64,000 bases of DNA from Actinomadura_E scrupuli. GTDB taxonomy: Bacteria > Actinomycetota > Actinomycetes > Streptosporangiales > Streptosporangiaceae. The translations under genes were made by a program, and so were the position numbers. Position 1 is the first letter of the stretch; each line of letters begins with the position of its first letter. Below are positions 49,776-57,997 of the stretch, in pieces. The stretch spans positions 124,001 through 188,000 of the forward strand of contig NZ_JBPCCU010000009.1 in assembly GCF_050971785.1 (NCBI RefSeq), in the 5' to 3' direction. Below the pieces are notes generated by a model, which saw only the letters and a program-made list of their open reading frames with translations, was not told the origin of the DNA and did not search any database.

Positions 49776-51701
49776 GTGCAGGACGAAGCGACAGTGAGCG
49801 CGGCGGACATCGCCCGGCTGGCCGGGGTCGGCCGGGCGGCGGTGAGCAACTGGCGCCGCCGGCACCCCGACTTCCCGCAGCCCGTGGGCGGCACTCCCAT
49901 CAGCCCCGTGTTCGCCCTCACTGAGATCGAAGCATGGCTGCGCCACCAGGGAAAGCTTCATCACCTGCCCTTGGAGGAACGCGCTTGGCAAAGGCTCCGG
50001 GCCGAGGCGGCCGACGACCTCCGGCTGGCCGAGGTGCTCGGGGACGCGGGAGATCTGCTGCTGCGACGGCAGGCCCCGGAAACGGCCCGGACGCCCCGGG
50101 CCGACGCGCCGATGAGCGGCGAGGCGGCCGAGGTGGTCACCGAGCTGGCCGCCGAGCGGGGGGCCGCCGAGGCCTTCGAGTTCCTGTTCGGCCGCTACCG
50201 CGAGACCCAGGGCCGCCGCGCGGCCACCACCCCGGCGGAGATCGCGAGCCTGATGGCGGCGCTGGCGGGCGAGGCCCGTACCATCCTCGACCCCGCCTGC
50301 GGCACCGGCGAGCTGCTGCTCGCCGCCCTGGACGGGGACGCGGACCATGGGGCCGCCCCGGTGAACGGCGCCGAGCCGCGCCGGCTGCTCGGACAGGACG
50401 CCGCCGGCGAGGTCACCCGGCTGGCCGCGACCCGGCTGGCCCTGCACGGCGCCGAGGCGACCATCCGGGCGGGTGACTCACTGCGCCGCGACGCCTTTCC
50501 CGGAGCCCTGGCCGACGCGGTGCTGTGCGACCCGCCCTTTCACGAACGCGCCTGGGGCCACGAGGAGCTGACCGCGGACCCGCGCTGGGAGTACGGGCTG
50601 CCGCCGCGGCTGGAGCCGGAGCTCGCATGGGTCCAGCACGCCCTGGCCCACCTGGCGCCGGAAGGGCTGGCGGTGATCCTGATGCCCGCCGTCGCGGCCG
50701 GTCGCAGGTCCGGCCGCCGGATCCGGGCCCAATTGCTGCGCAGAAGCGCGCTCCGTGCCGTCATAGCGCTGTCCGCGACCCACCATCTGTGGTTGCTGCG
50801 ACGTCCCGGCGGCGGCACCCCCGCGACCGCCCTCATGGTCGACAGCGCTGATCCGGGGACGGTCGTCACCGCCTGGCGGGCGTACGCGGGCGATCCCGAC
50901 CACGACGAGCCGGGAGTGAGCCGGGCCGTACCCGTCATCGATCTCCTCGACGAGGAGGTCGACCTCACCCCCGCCCGTCATCTGTCCGCCGCCAGGCCGG
51001 AGCGGACGGCCGAGCGGTTCGGGGAGACCCACGACCGGCTGGCGGCGACGCTCGGCAGGCTCGGCGGCCTCGTGCCGGCGGTCTGGCCGGCCGCGGACCG
51101 GGCCGACCCGCGCACCGTTCCGGTCTCCGAACTCGACCGGATCGGCTATCTCACCATCCACCAGGCTCCGCTGCGCGGGGACACCCAGGACGGCGGCGGG
51201 GAGCCCTTGCTCACCGCCGAGGACGTCATCGAGGGCCGTCCGCCCTCGGGCCGGGTGCCCCCGGACGATGCCCGCTGGATCACCACGCGGGCCGGGGACA
51301 TCGTCGTCGCCGTGGCCGCACGGCGCTTCGCGGCCCGGGTGGTGGAGAGCGACGGTGCGCTGCTCGGTCCCCAGCTCTCGCTGATCCGGGTCGACCCGGA
51401 GCGGCTCGACCCGTACTTCCTGGCGGGCGTGCTGCGCAGTTCCGCCAACGTACGCTCGTCGACCGTCCAGTCCACCGGGGGCACCAGCCGGGCCGACATC
51501 CGGCGCGCACAGGTGCCCCGGTTGCCGCTGGCCGAGCAGCGCCGGTACGGAGACGCGTTCCGGCACATGGCGGAGTTCGAGTCGGCGCTACGGTCCACGG
51601 CGGTGCTGGGCGCGGAGCTGGCCCAGCTCATGGCCGACGGGGTCGCCGAGGGGACACTCGCTGCGGAAGGCGGACAAAGTCCCCCTCCCGTCGATCGCTG
51701 A
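49776..51701 (+). CDS. HTH-containing N6-adenine DNA methylase with specificity-like C-terminus
   Basis: A 641-residue protein from GTG 49776 behind GGAAGGAC. The N-terminus has a helix-turn-helix (VSAADIARLAGVGRAAVSNWRRR). The methylase core shows motif I TILDPACGTGELLLAALD, and motif IV DAVLCDPPFHERAWG (DPPF). After it come about 200 residues resembling HsdS-type target recognition (DPYFLAGVLRSSANVRSSTV, TSRADIRRAQVPRLPLAEQRR). No restriction or HsdR gene is near. A solitary, possibly regulatory methylase conserved in actinomycetes is likely; a defence role is not supported by the neighbours. Confidence 0.8.
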   Translation: MQDEATVSAADIARLAGVGRAAVSNWRRRHPDFPQPVGGTPISPVFALTEIEAWLRHQGKLHHLPLEERAWQRLRAEAADDLRLAEVLGDAGDLLLRRQAPETARTPRADAPMSGEAAEVVTELAAERGAAEAFEFLFGRYRETQGRRAATTPAEIASLMAALAGEARTILDPACGTGELLLAALDGDADHGAAPVNGAEPRRLLGQDAAGEVTRLAATRLALHGAEATIRAGDSLRRDAFPGALADAVLCDPPFHERAWGHEELTADPRWEYGLPPRLEPELAWVQHALAHLAPEGLAVILMPAVAAGRRSGRRIRAQLLRRSALRAVIALSATHHLWLLRRPGGGTPATALMVDSADPGTVVTAWRAYAGDPDHDEPGVSRAVPVIDLLDEEVDLTPARHLSAARPERTAERFGETHDRLAATLGRLGGLVPAVWPAADRADPRTVPVSELDRIGYLTIHQAPLRGDTQDGGGEPLLTAEDVIEGRPPSGRVPPDDARWITTRAGDIVVAVAARRFAARVVESDGALLGPQLSLIRVDPERLDPYFLAGVLRSSANVRSSTVQSTGGTSRADIRRAQVPRLPLAEQRRYGDAFRHMAEFESALRSTAVLGAELAQLMADGVAEGTLAAEGGQSPPPVDR

Positions 51702-51770
51702 CTCGGCCGTAAGGTGTGCACATCGGACCAGATGGTCTCGCTCGGCCAGCAGAGGGCGAGGAGAGAGAAC

Positions 51771-53315
51771 GTGGGGCAGCACACGGTGCTGGCCGGTCGC
51801 TACGAGCTGATAAGCCCGCTGGGCCGGGGCGGCATGGGCCAGGTCTGGGAGGGAACGGACCGGCGGCTCGAACGCCGGGTCGCGGTGAAGCTGCTGACCA
51901 ACGAGGTGCTCGCCGGACGCGCCGAGCCGCACGACCTGGCGCGCAGATTCGCGCGTGAGGCCGCCGTCACGGCCGGGCTGCGGCATCCCGGGGTTCCCGC
52001 CGTGTACGACGCGGGCACCTACGACGGCGGGCTCTTCCTCGTCATGGAGATGGTCGGCGGCTGCGCGCTCGGCGACCTCATGGCCGAGCAGGGCCCGCTC
52101 CCGGTGGCCTGGGCGGCCGGGATCGCGGCGCAGGTGGCGGCGGTGCTGAGCGCGGCGCACGAGCGCCGGCTCGTCCACCGGGACGTCAAGCCGCAGAACG
52201 TCATGCTCACCCGGGACGGGACAGTCAAGGTGCTCGATTTCGGTGTGGCGGCCGTCCTCGACCAGGCCGGCGTTCCCCGGATCACCCGGACCGGGGAGAC
52301 CATCGGCACGCCCGCCTACATGGCGCCCGAGCAGTTGCACAGCCACCCGGCCACACCGCGTACCGACCTCTACGCGCTGGGCTGCGTGCTGTACGAGATG
52401 CTCGCCGGCGAGCCGATCTTCGATTCGACCTCGCCCGCCGGGCTCATGCACAAGCACCTCGAACAGGTTCCCGCCCCGCTGCGCCGCGCGGACGTTCCGC
52501 ACGAACTCGACACGCTGGTCCGGCAGTTGCTGGAGAAGGACCCGGCCAGGCGCCCGGCCGACGCCCGGGAGACCTTCGACCGGCTGCTGCCCCACGTGAC
52601 CCGGCTGGACCCGCTCGGCGACCTCGACCCGGCCGCGGACGACCAGAACGGCCTGCACCTCTACTCACGCGTCCTCGTGCGGATCACCGGTGCCGGCGAG
52701 CCCCGGCGGGACCCGGTTTCCTCCGGCGCTCCGTGGCCGCCGCCCTGGGCGGATCCCAAGCTGACCGCCGGAACCGACAGCCGGTACGGGCCGGGCCGCC
52801 CCGGGGGCGACGGCCGGTACGGGTGGAGCGGGCCCGCAGACGACGGCCGGTACCCGCCGGGCGACCCGGGCCCGACGGTCCGTGCCGCCGCGGGCCCCCA
52901 GCCGGGCCGGTACCCGGAGGTACGGCGCAGCACCGGCTGGAAACTCGTCCACAGCCTGTGGATCGTGCCGACCCTGCTGTTCGGGCTGGGCACGTGGTTG
53001 TCGTTCGGCTACATCGCGGCCCGGCACCGCAGGCTCTCCTGGCTGATCGCCGCGGCCGTCTACCTCGTGCTCGCGGTCGGCTCGTTCGCGCTCATCGGCA
53101 GCGGCCCCGAGGTGACCGAGTCGGAGACGGGCCCGATCCAGACCGATATCGGCATGGTCATCGCCCTGCTGGCGTGGCCGGCCGGACTCCTGCACGCCCT
53201 CTGGGTGAACCTGACGGTCCGCCTGCCCCTGCTGGACCACCGGGACCACGAACGCTGGAAGGCCCCGCCCCCGGTCACCACCGTCCCCTCCCCCGGCACC
53301 CGCCCCTTCGGGTAG
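51771..53315 (+). CDS. Ser/Thr protein kinase with C-terminal membrane segments
   Basis: A 514-residue kinase from GTG 51771 behind GGAGAGAG. Kinase domain about 10-270: LGRGGMGQVWEGTDR, RRVAVKLLT, HRDVKPQNVML, VLDFGVAAVLD, GTPAYMAPEQLHS. A Gly/Pro/Asp-rich linker follows (repeated GRYG motifs), then three hydrophobic segments (about 390-485: SLWIVPTLLFGLGTWLSFGY and others). It lacks the outer sensor of the 37-40 kb kinases. It follows the methylase gene by 70 bases in the same direction. Confidence 0.85.
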   Translation: MGQHTVLAGRYELISPLGRGGMGQVWEGTDRRLERRVAVKLLTNEVLAGRAEPHDLARRFAREAAVTAGLRHPGVPAVYDAGTYDGGLFLVMEMVGGCALGDLMAEQGPLPVAWAAGIAAQVAAVLSAAHERRLVHRDVKPQNVMLTRDGTVKVLDFGVAAVLDQAGVPRITRTGETIGTPAYMAPEQLHSHPATPRTDLYALGCVLYEMLAGEPIFDSTSPAGLMHKHLEQVPAPLRRADVPHELDTLVRQLLEKDPARRPADARETFDRLLPHVTRLDPLGDLDPAADDQNGLHLYSRVLVRITGAGEPRRDPVSSGAPWPPPWADPKLTAGTDSRYGPGRPGGDGRYGWSGPADDGRYPPGDPGPTVRAAAGPQPGRYPEVRRSTGWKLVHSLWIVPTLLFGLGTWLSFGYIAARHRRLSWLIAAAVYLVLAVGSFALIGSGPEVTESETGPIQTDIGMVIALLAWPAGLLHALWVNLTVRLPLLDHRDHERWKAPPPVTTVPSPGTRPFG

Positions 53316-53414
53316 ACCTCCCGGGCGCGCCGCCGGGGACCGGCGTCGGGCCGTGGCGGCGTGGCGGCGGGTGCGGCTGCGATCAGCCGCTGACCAGCAG
53401 GGCAAGATGAGGGT

Positions 53415-54173
53415 ATGGACATGCGGAGCCATACCCTGTTCGCCGCCGACGGCGTGCGCCTGGAGGCCGGTCACCTGTCCGCCGGTCACCTGTCGGCCGG
53501 GGACGGGCTGTGCATGGTCCTCGCCCACGGTTTCACCGGCTCGTGGCGGCAGCCCGCGCACCGCCGCATCGCCCGGGCGCTGCATCGGTACGGCGGCGTG
53601 CTGACGCTCGACTTCCGGGGTCACGGGCGCTCGGGCGGCCTCTCGACCGTCGGTGATCTCGAGGTGCTCGACCTCGACGCGGCGGTCCGGTTCGCCCGGG
53701 GGCTGGGCTACCGGCGGGTGGCGGTGGTGGGCTTCTCGATGGGCGGCGCGGTCGCCGTACGGCACGCGGCCCTGCGCGGCGGGGTCGACGCGGTCGTCTC
53801 GGTCAGCGCCCCGGCCCGGTGGTACTACCGCGGGACCTCGCCGATGCGCCAGGTGCACTGGGCGATCGAACGCCCGTCCGGACGGCTGATCACCCGGCTG
53901 GTGCGGCGTACCCGCATCGCCGCCCAGGGCTGGGACCCGGTGCCCGAGGCGCCGTACGAGGTGGTGGGACGGATCTCGCCGGTGCCACTGCTGGTCGTGC
54001 ACGGTGACGCGGACCGCTACTTCCCCGTCGAGCACGCGGAACAGCTGTACGGAGCGGCCCGGGACCCTCGTGAGCTGTGGATCGAGCCGGCGTTCGGGCA
54101 CGCGGAGGTGGCCGCCACCCCCTCGCTCATCCTGCGCATCGGCGACTGGGCCGCGGCCCGGTCGCTGTCCTGA
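53415..54173 (+). CDS. Alpha/beta-fold hydrolase
   Basis: A 252-residue hydrolase. Nucleophile elbow VAVVGFSMGGAVAVRHA (GxSxG), oxyanion-side VLAHGFTGSWRQ, acid in VVHGDADRYFPVEHA, and His in EPAFGHAEVAAT. No signal peptide. An internal duplication GHLSAGHLSAG occurs near the start. Substrate unknown; esterase or thioesterase is likely. Downstream of the kinase by about 100 bases. Confidence 0.8.
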   Translation: MDMRSHTLFAADGVRLEAGHLSAGHLSAGDGLCMVLAHGFTGSWRQPAHRRIARALHRYGGVLTLDFRGHGRSGGLSTVGDLEVLDLDAAVRFARGLGYRRVAVVGFSMGGAVAVRHAALRGGVDAVVSVSAPARWYYRGTSPMRQVHWAIERPSGRLITRLVRRTRIAAQGWDPVPEAPYEVVGRISPVPLLVVHGDADRYFPVEHAEQLYGAARDPRELWIEPAFGHAEVAATPSLILRIGDWAAARSLS

Positions 54174-54202
54174 GCGCACAGCGCCCTTCGGGTCGCCGGC
54201 CG

Positions 54203-54640
54203 TCACTCGCCGCGGCCCACGGCCCGTGCCCGGTCGCCGGTCCGCTCGGCCACGGCGTCGTCGTCCGCGTAGAGCCGGATCTGCATGCCGTCGGGGTCCC
54301 GGAAGCCCATGGCGTATCCGCGTGAGGCCTGCACGATGGGGCTGTGCCAGATTCCCAGCTCGTCCAGGTGGGCGGCCCAGCCGTTGAGCCCCTCGCGGGT
54401 CGTCGCCAGCGCGAACGGGTCCGTGTCGTAGAGGGCCTTGGCCAGCTCGGGGTTCTCCCGCAACGCCAGCTCGAACGGAGCATGGGGCACCCGGAAGGCC
54501 ATGCCCCGGACGACGCCGTCGGCGTCCTCGAAGCTGATGACCCGCTCCAGCCCGAACACCCTCTCGTACCACTCCCGGCTGCTCGCGAGGTCGGACACCC
54601 AGACCTTGAGGTGGCGGACGCCGGTGACGAATGCAGTCAT
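54203..54640 (-). CDS. Glyoxalase/bleomycin-resistance-fold (VOC) protein
   Basis: A 145-residue protein with a paired beta-alpha-beta-beta-beta pattern: VTGVRHLKVWVSDLASSREWYERVFGLERV and a second half with GIWHSPIVQASRGYAMGFRDPDGMQIRLY, ending in the usual Glu/Leu-rich metal side. Family members are dioxygenases, isomerases or binding proteins; nothing decides. Convergent with the hydrolase; start ATG 54640. Confidence 0.78.
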   Translation of the reverse strand: MTAFVTGVRHLKVWVSDLASSREWYERVFGLERVISFEDADGVVRGMAFRVPHAPFELALRENPELAKALYDTDPFALATTREGLNGWAAHLDELGIWHSPIVQASRGYAMGFRDPDGMQIRLYADDDAVAERTGDRARAVGRGE

Positions 54641-54784
54641 GTTCGTGAGTATGCGACACAGGACTGCGACATTCCGATGAAGTCGGCACTTACCGGTATG
54701 CGACCTGACGGTCACTCATGGCCGCACGCTGTGCTGCGGTGACGGCCCGGGAAGGCTTGGACGATCGTTACTTCCCCGGACGTC

Positions 54785-55066
54785 TCAGGCGGAGCGAACC
54801 CGCCGCTGGGCGGCGAGCTGGACGGCCCGGCGTTCGGCCGCGGCGGCGCGGGCCCGGGTGAGGCTGTCGCGCACCTTGGCGGCCCCCCGCAGGGCGGTGG
54901 GCGCATCGACGGCGCGGCCGGCATATTCGGCGAGCACCTCCCATACGGGTGGCGGGGAGGACTCTTCGCGCATTGTCAGAATTGCGGAGTTCCCTGCCGC
55001 AGGGGCCAGCACGAGCGCGGTGCGGCAGTGCGGGCAACGCAGCGCCGACTGAGTGTCTTTGCTCAT
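54785..55066 (-). CDS. Small zinc-ribbon-like protein
   Basis: A 93-residue protein with a CxxC near the start (LRCPHCRTALVLAP) and an Arg/Ala-rich helical C-terminus. Only one CxxC pair is present, so zinc binding would need a dimer or other residues. No clear ribosome site. The gene could be a short regulator; it stands alone. Confidence 0.5.
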   Translation of the reverse strand: MSKDTQSALRCPHCRTALVLAPAAGNSAILTMREESSPPPVWEVLAEYAGRAVDAPTALRGAAKVRDSLTRARAAAAERRAVQLAAQRRVRSA

Positions 55067-55265
55067 AGAACCGAATCATTCCCGGCAGGTACGACAATTA
55101 TGCGGCTCTTGTCCGCTCGCCACCGGATGAGCGCGCTGGAGACCCCGGGAGCGGCTCGTCGTGACCCATGCGCGCACCCTGATTTTCCCCCGAATATGAA
55201 GGTTTTGGATGGTAATCTTCCCGCGGCCAGAGGGACCGGAGCGCACGAGGGCGGCGGGAGGGCCG

Positions 55266-56210
55266 ATGAGACCGCGGGTCGGAGTATCGCGCCGTCTGCT
55301 CGATAAGGCGATGCGCGCCGAAGATGGGCAAGGCCGCTATTACTTCCCCGCCGACGTGCTCGATCCATATGTGGAATGGGTGCCCTACAGCGTGGAGATG
55401 GAGACCGGCCTCGGCACGCTGCTGGAGATATCGCGGCTCGCCGATCAGAACCTGCCGGGCCGCGGCACCGACTGGACGACACAGCCGATGGCACGCGACC
55501 TCGACGGATATCTGTGGAAAGCCACCTCACCCGCCACCTCACTGGCCACCTCACTGGCCACCTTGCCCGCCGCCTCACCGGGTGGCGGCATCCGAGCCGT
55601 CTCTCCCTTTCCCGGCAACGGCTCGCCTTTCGGTCATGCGGTCTTCGCCGAGCGGCTCGCCGAGGCGGTCCCGCTGCTGCCCGTGCCCCCGGACGGGCGG
55701 CTCGACACGGCGGCTTCGTGCGAGGCCTTCGCCGAGCGGGTCTTCGCGCGGGCCCGCCTCCGGGAGCTGTTCACCGGTCCCTGGCGGCCGCGTGACCTGG
55801 TGGACTTCCACGCCCGCCACAAACTGCAGCTCCTCGCCCATGACCCGGTCCGCTACCGCCAGGCCGGCCGGATGGTCGCCCGGGCGGGTGCGCTGCCGCC
55901 CCGCGAGGTCGAGAAGGACTACCGGCATCTGTTCAACGCGGCCATGGCCGACCCGGCCACCCGTGGCCGGCACACCAGCGTGCTGCAGCGCCTCTTCGGG
56001 CACGCCGACGACCCTCCGGACGGCTCATGGCGACGCGACGTCCTGGCCACCATCGAGGCGTACCGGCGCGGCGCACTGCCGCTCAGCATCCCGCTCACCA
56101 TGCTCGCCCGCCACGCCGGCCGCGACCGGCGGACATGGGCCGCCGGACAGACCTACCTGGCCCCCTTCCCCGCCGGTCTCCGGCTGTCCCAGCGGATGGA
56201 GGCAGGATGA
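55266..56210 (+). CDS. DUF523-DUF1722 (YbgA-like) protein lacking the iron-sulfur cysteines
   Basis: A 314-residue protein from ATG 55266 behind GGGAGGG. The N-half follows DUF523/TudS (PRVGVSRRLLDKAMRAEDGQGR, LDPYVEWVPYSVEMETGLGT) but the conserved Cys of SSCLLG is Arg and the Cys of CPEVE is Ser; the later SPSCG segment is absent, replaced by a repeat region SPATSLATSLATLPAASPG. The C-half is DUF1722: DFHARHKLQLLAHDPVRYRQAGRMV and HTSVLQRLFGHAD, PLTMLARHAGRDRRTW. It cannot carry the usual 4Fe-4S cluster. Role unknown. Confidence 0.72.
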   Translation: MRPRVGVSRRLLDKAMRAEDGQGRYYFPADVLDPYVEWVPYSVEMETGLGTLLEISRLADQNLPGRGTDWTTQPMARDLDGYLWKATSPATSLATSLATLPAASPGGGIRAVSPFPGNGSPFGHAVFAERLAEAVPLLPVPPDGRLDTAASCEAFAERVFARARLRELFTGPWRPRDLVDFHARHKLQLLAHDPVRYRQAGRMVARAGALPPREVEKDYRHLFNAAMADPATRGRHTSVLQRLFGHADDPPDGSWRRDVLATIEAYRRGALPLSIPLTMLARHAGRDRRTWAAGQTYLAPFPAGLRLSQRMEAG

Positions 56211-56309
56211 ACCCGCGGCCGACAGGACCGTCCCGGTGACATGACCGTGGTGACAGGACCGCGGTGACAGGATCCCGGTGGCGGGGCAGGGAGCGGAGGG
56301 GGACCTCGG

Positions 56310-57059
56310 ATGTGGTTGAAGGCGTGTCTCAACGGAAACAGGCCGGCCGGTGCGCATCCCGCTCTGCCGATCACCCCTGACGGGCTCGCCGCGGACGCCG
56401 TGGCCGTACGGGAGGCGGGGGCGCGGGCCGTCCACGTGCATCCCCGCGACGCGGAGGGACGGGAGTCGCTGGGTTCCGCCGACATCGGCGCGGCCGTCGA
56501 GGCGATCCGCGCCGCCGCTCCGGGCCTTCCGGTCGGCGTCTCGACCGGACTGTGGATCACCGAGGGCGACGTCCGGGCGCGCCAGGAGATCGTCCGTGGC
56601 TGGGCGCGGCTGCCCGAGCCGGCCCGCCCCGACTTCGCCTCCTGCAACGTCTCCGAGGAGGGCTTCGGGGACCTCGCGCTGGCGGTGATGGACGCCGGCA
56701 TCGACGTCGAGGCGGGGGTGTGGTCCGCACGAGACGCCGAAGCCCTCGCCGGCTCCGGTGTCGCCGACCGGCTCCTGCGCATCCTGATCGAGGTGATCGA
56801 CGCACCCGCCGAGCAGGCGTGGCCGGACGCTGAGCGCGTGCTCGCTCGCCTGGACGAGCTGGGACTCTCCGCACCGCGCCTGCTGCACGGCGAGGGACCG
56901 GCCGCCTGGCCGCTGATCGACGAGGCGATCCGGCTCGGGCTGCCCACCCGCATCGGGCTGGAGGACGTCCTGCGCGGACCGGCCGGTGACCCGGTGGCCG
57001 GCAACGCCGAGCTGGTCCGGCTCGCCCTCTCCCGCCCCGGCGCGCGGCCGGGCCCATGA
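56310..57059 (+). CDS. 3-keto-5-aminohexanoate cleavage (BKACE) family enzyme
   Basis: A 249-residue enzyme: WLKACLNGNRPAGAHPALPIT, AVREAGARAVHVHPRDAEG (metal His pair), LPVGVSTGLWITEGDV, and RIGLEDVLRGPAGD near the end. This is the BKACE TIM-barrel family that cleaves beta-keto acids with acetyl-CoA. It is somewhat shorter than many members (about 270-310). Substrate unknown. Follows the DUF1722 gene in the same direction. Confidence 0.85.
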   Translation: MWLKACLNGNRPAGAHPALPITPDGLAADAVAVREAGARAVHVHPRDAEGRESLGSADIGAAVEAIRAAAPGLPVGVSTGLWITEGDVRARQEIVRGWARLPEPARPDFASCNVSEEGFGDLALAVMDAGIDVEAGVWSARDAEALAGSGVADRLLRILIEVIDAPAEQAWPDAERVLARLDELGLSAPRLLHGEGPAAWPLIDEAIRLGLPTRIGLEDVLRGPAGDPVAGNAELVRLALSRPGARPGP

Positions 57060-57077
57060 CGTCGGCCCGGCGCTCCG

Positions 57078-57845
57078 CTAGCCCAGGCGCAGCAGCGAGG
57101 GCACGTCGGCGATGGAGTCGAGGACGTGGTCGGGGGTGCCGTCGGCCTCCTCCAGCGTCCGGGGCAGGAACTTGCCGGTCCGGACCAGGACGCCGGTGAG
57201 ACCGGCCCGCTGGGCCGCCAGCACGTCCGCCTCGAGGTCGTCGCCCACCATCAGGGCCGCCGACGGATCGGCGCGCAGGGCGGCGAGCGCGGTCTCGAAG
57301 AAGGCGGCGGAGGGCTTGCCGATCACCTCTGCCGTGACCCCGGCGGCCTGCTCCAGGCCGGCGACGAAGGCACCGGTGTCCAGTTTCAGTCCCTCGTCGG
57401 TGCGCCAGTAGAGGTTGCGGTGCAGGGCGAGCAGCCGCGCGCCGTTCTGCAGGTGACCGAACACCTCGTCCAGCGCGCGGTAGCCGAACTCCACCCCCGC
57501 GCCGCAGAGGAGAACGAGGTCCGGGTCGTCCTCGACGAGCTCGACGCCCGCCAGGTCAGCGCTGATGTCACCGCTGTTGAGCAGCAGGCACCGGGCACCC
57601 GGATAACGCTCGGCGATGTAGTCGGCGGCCAGGGCCGGCGCGGTGAACACGTCGTCGACGCCGATCGGGAAGCCCGCCTCCGCCAGCGTCGCGGCGATCG
57701 AGGCCCGCGTCCGCGAGCTGGTGTTGGTCAGCAGCGCGAGCCCCAGGCCTGCCTCGCGCAGCCGGGACACCGCCTCGACCGCGCCGGGCAGCGGCCGCCA
57801 TGACACGGTCAGCACGCCGTCGATGTCGATGAGAACCGCGTCCAT
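57078..57845 (-). CDS. HAD-IIA family phosphatase (LHPP-like)
   Basis: A 255-residue hydrolase. Motif I LIDIDGVLTVSWRPLPGAV (DxD), motif II ALLTNTSSRTRASI, then EVIGKPSAAFFETAL and motif IV ALMVGDDLEADVLAAQRAG. This matches HAD subclass IIA enzymes of the LHPP/NagD type. Physiological substrate open. Convergent with BKACE by 18 bases. Confidence 0.85.
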   Translation of the reverse strand: MDAVLIDIDGVLTVSWRPLPGAVEAVSRLREAGLGLALLTNTSSRTRASIAATLAEAGFPIGVDDVFTAPALAADYIAERYPGARCLLLNSGDISADLAGVELVEDDPDLVLLCGAGVEFGYRALDEVFGHLQNGARLLALHRNLYWRTDEGLKLDTGAFVAGLEQAAGVTAEVIGKPSAAFFETALAALRADPSAALMVGDDLEADVLAAQRAGLTGVLVRTGKFLPRTLEEADGTPDHVLDSIADVPSLLRLG

Positions 57846-57961
57846 GCCGGGAAGCTACCGGAAGGCGGGGTACCGATCCACGATCCTCCCGCGTCCGCAG
57901 GCACCCTGAGGCCTCTCTGGAGTGTCCTGAGGGTGTCCGGCGCCGGCCCGGAACGCGCCGG

Positions 57962-57989
57962 TTGACACCGGGACGCGGCGCGCGACAGT
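57962..57989 (+). promoter_or_regulatory. Promoter of a probably leaderless transcript
   Basis: TTGACA at 57962-57967 and GACAGT at 57984-57989 (16-base spacer) put the expected start point at about 57996, at the ATG of 57998. No ribosome site is present between. Confidence 0.6.
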
Positions 57990-57997
57990 GTCCCCCG

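Noticed and set aside
49776..51701. Type I restriction-modification or BREX/DISARM defence locus
   Set aside because: No HsdR, helicase, Pgl or Drm gene is adjacent; only an orphan methylase.
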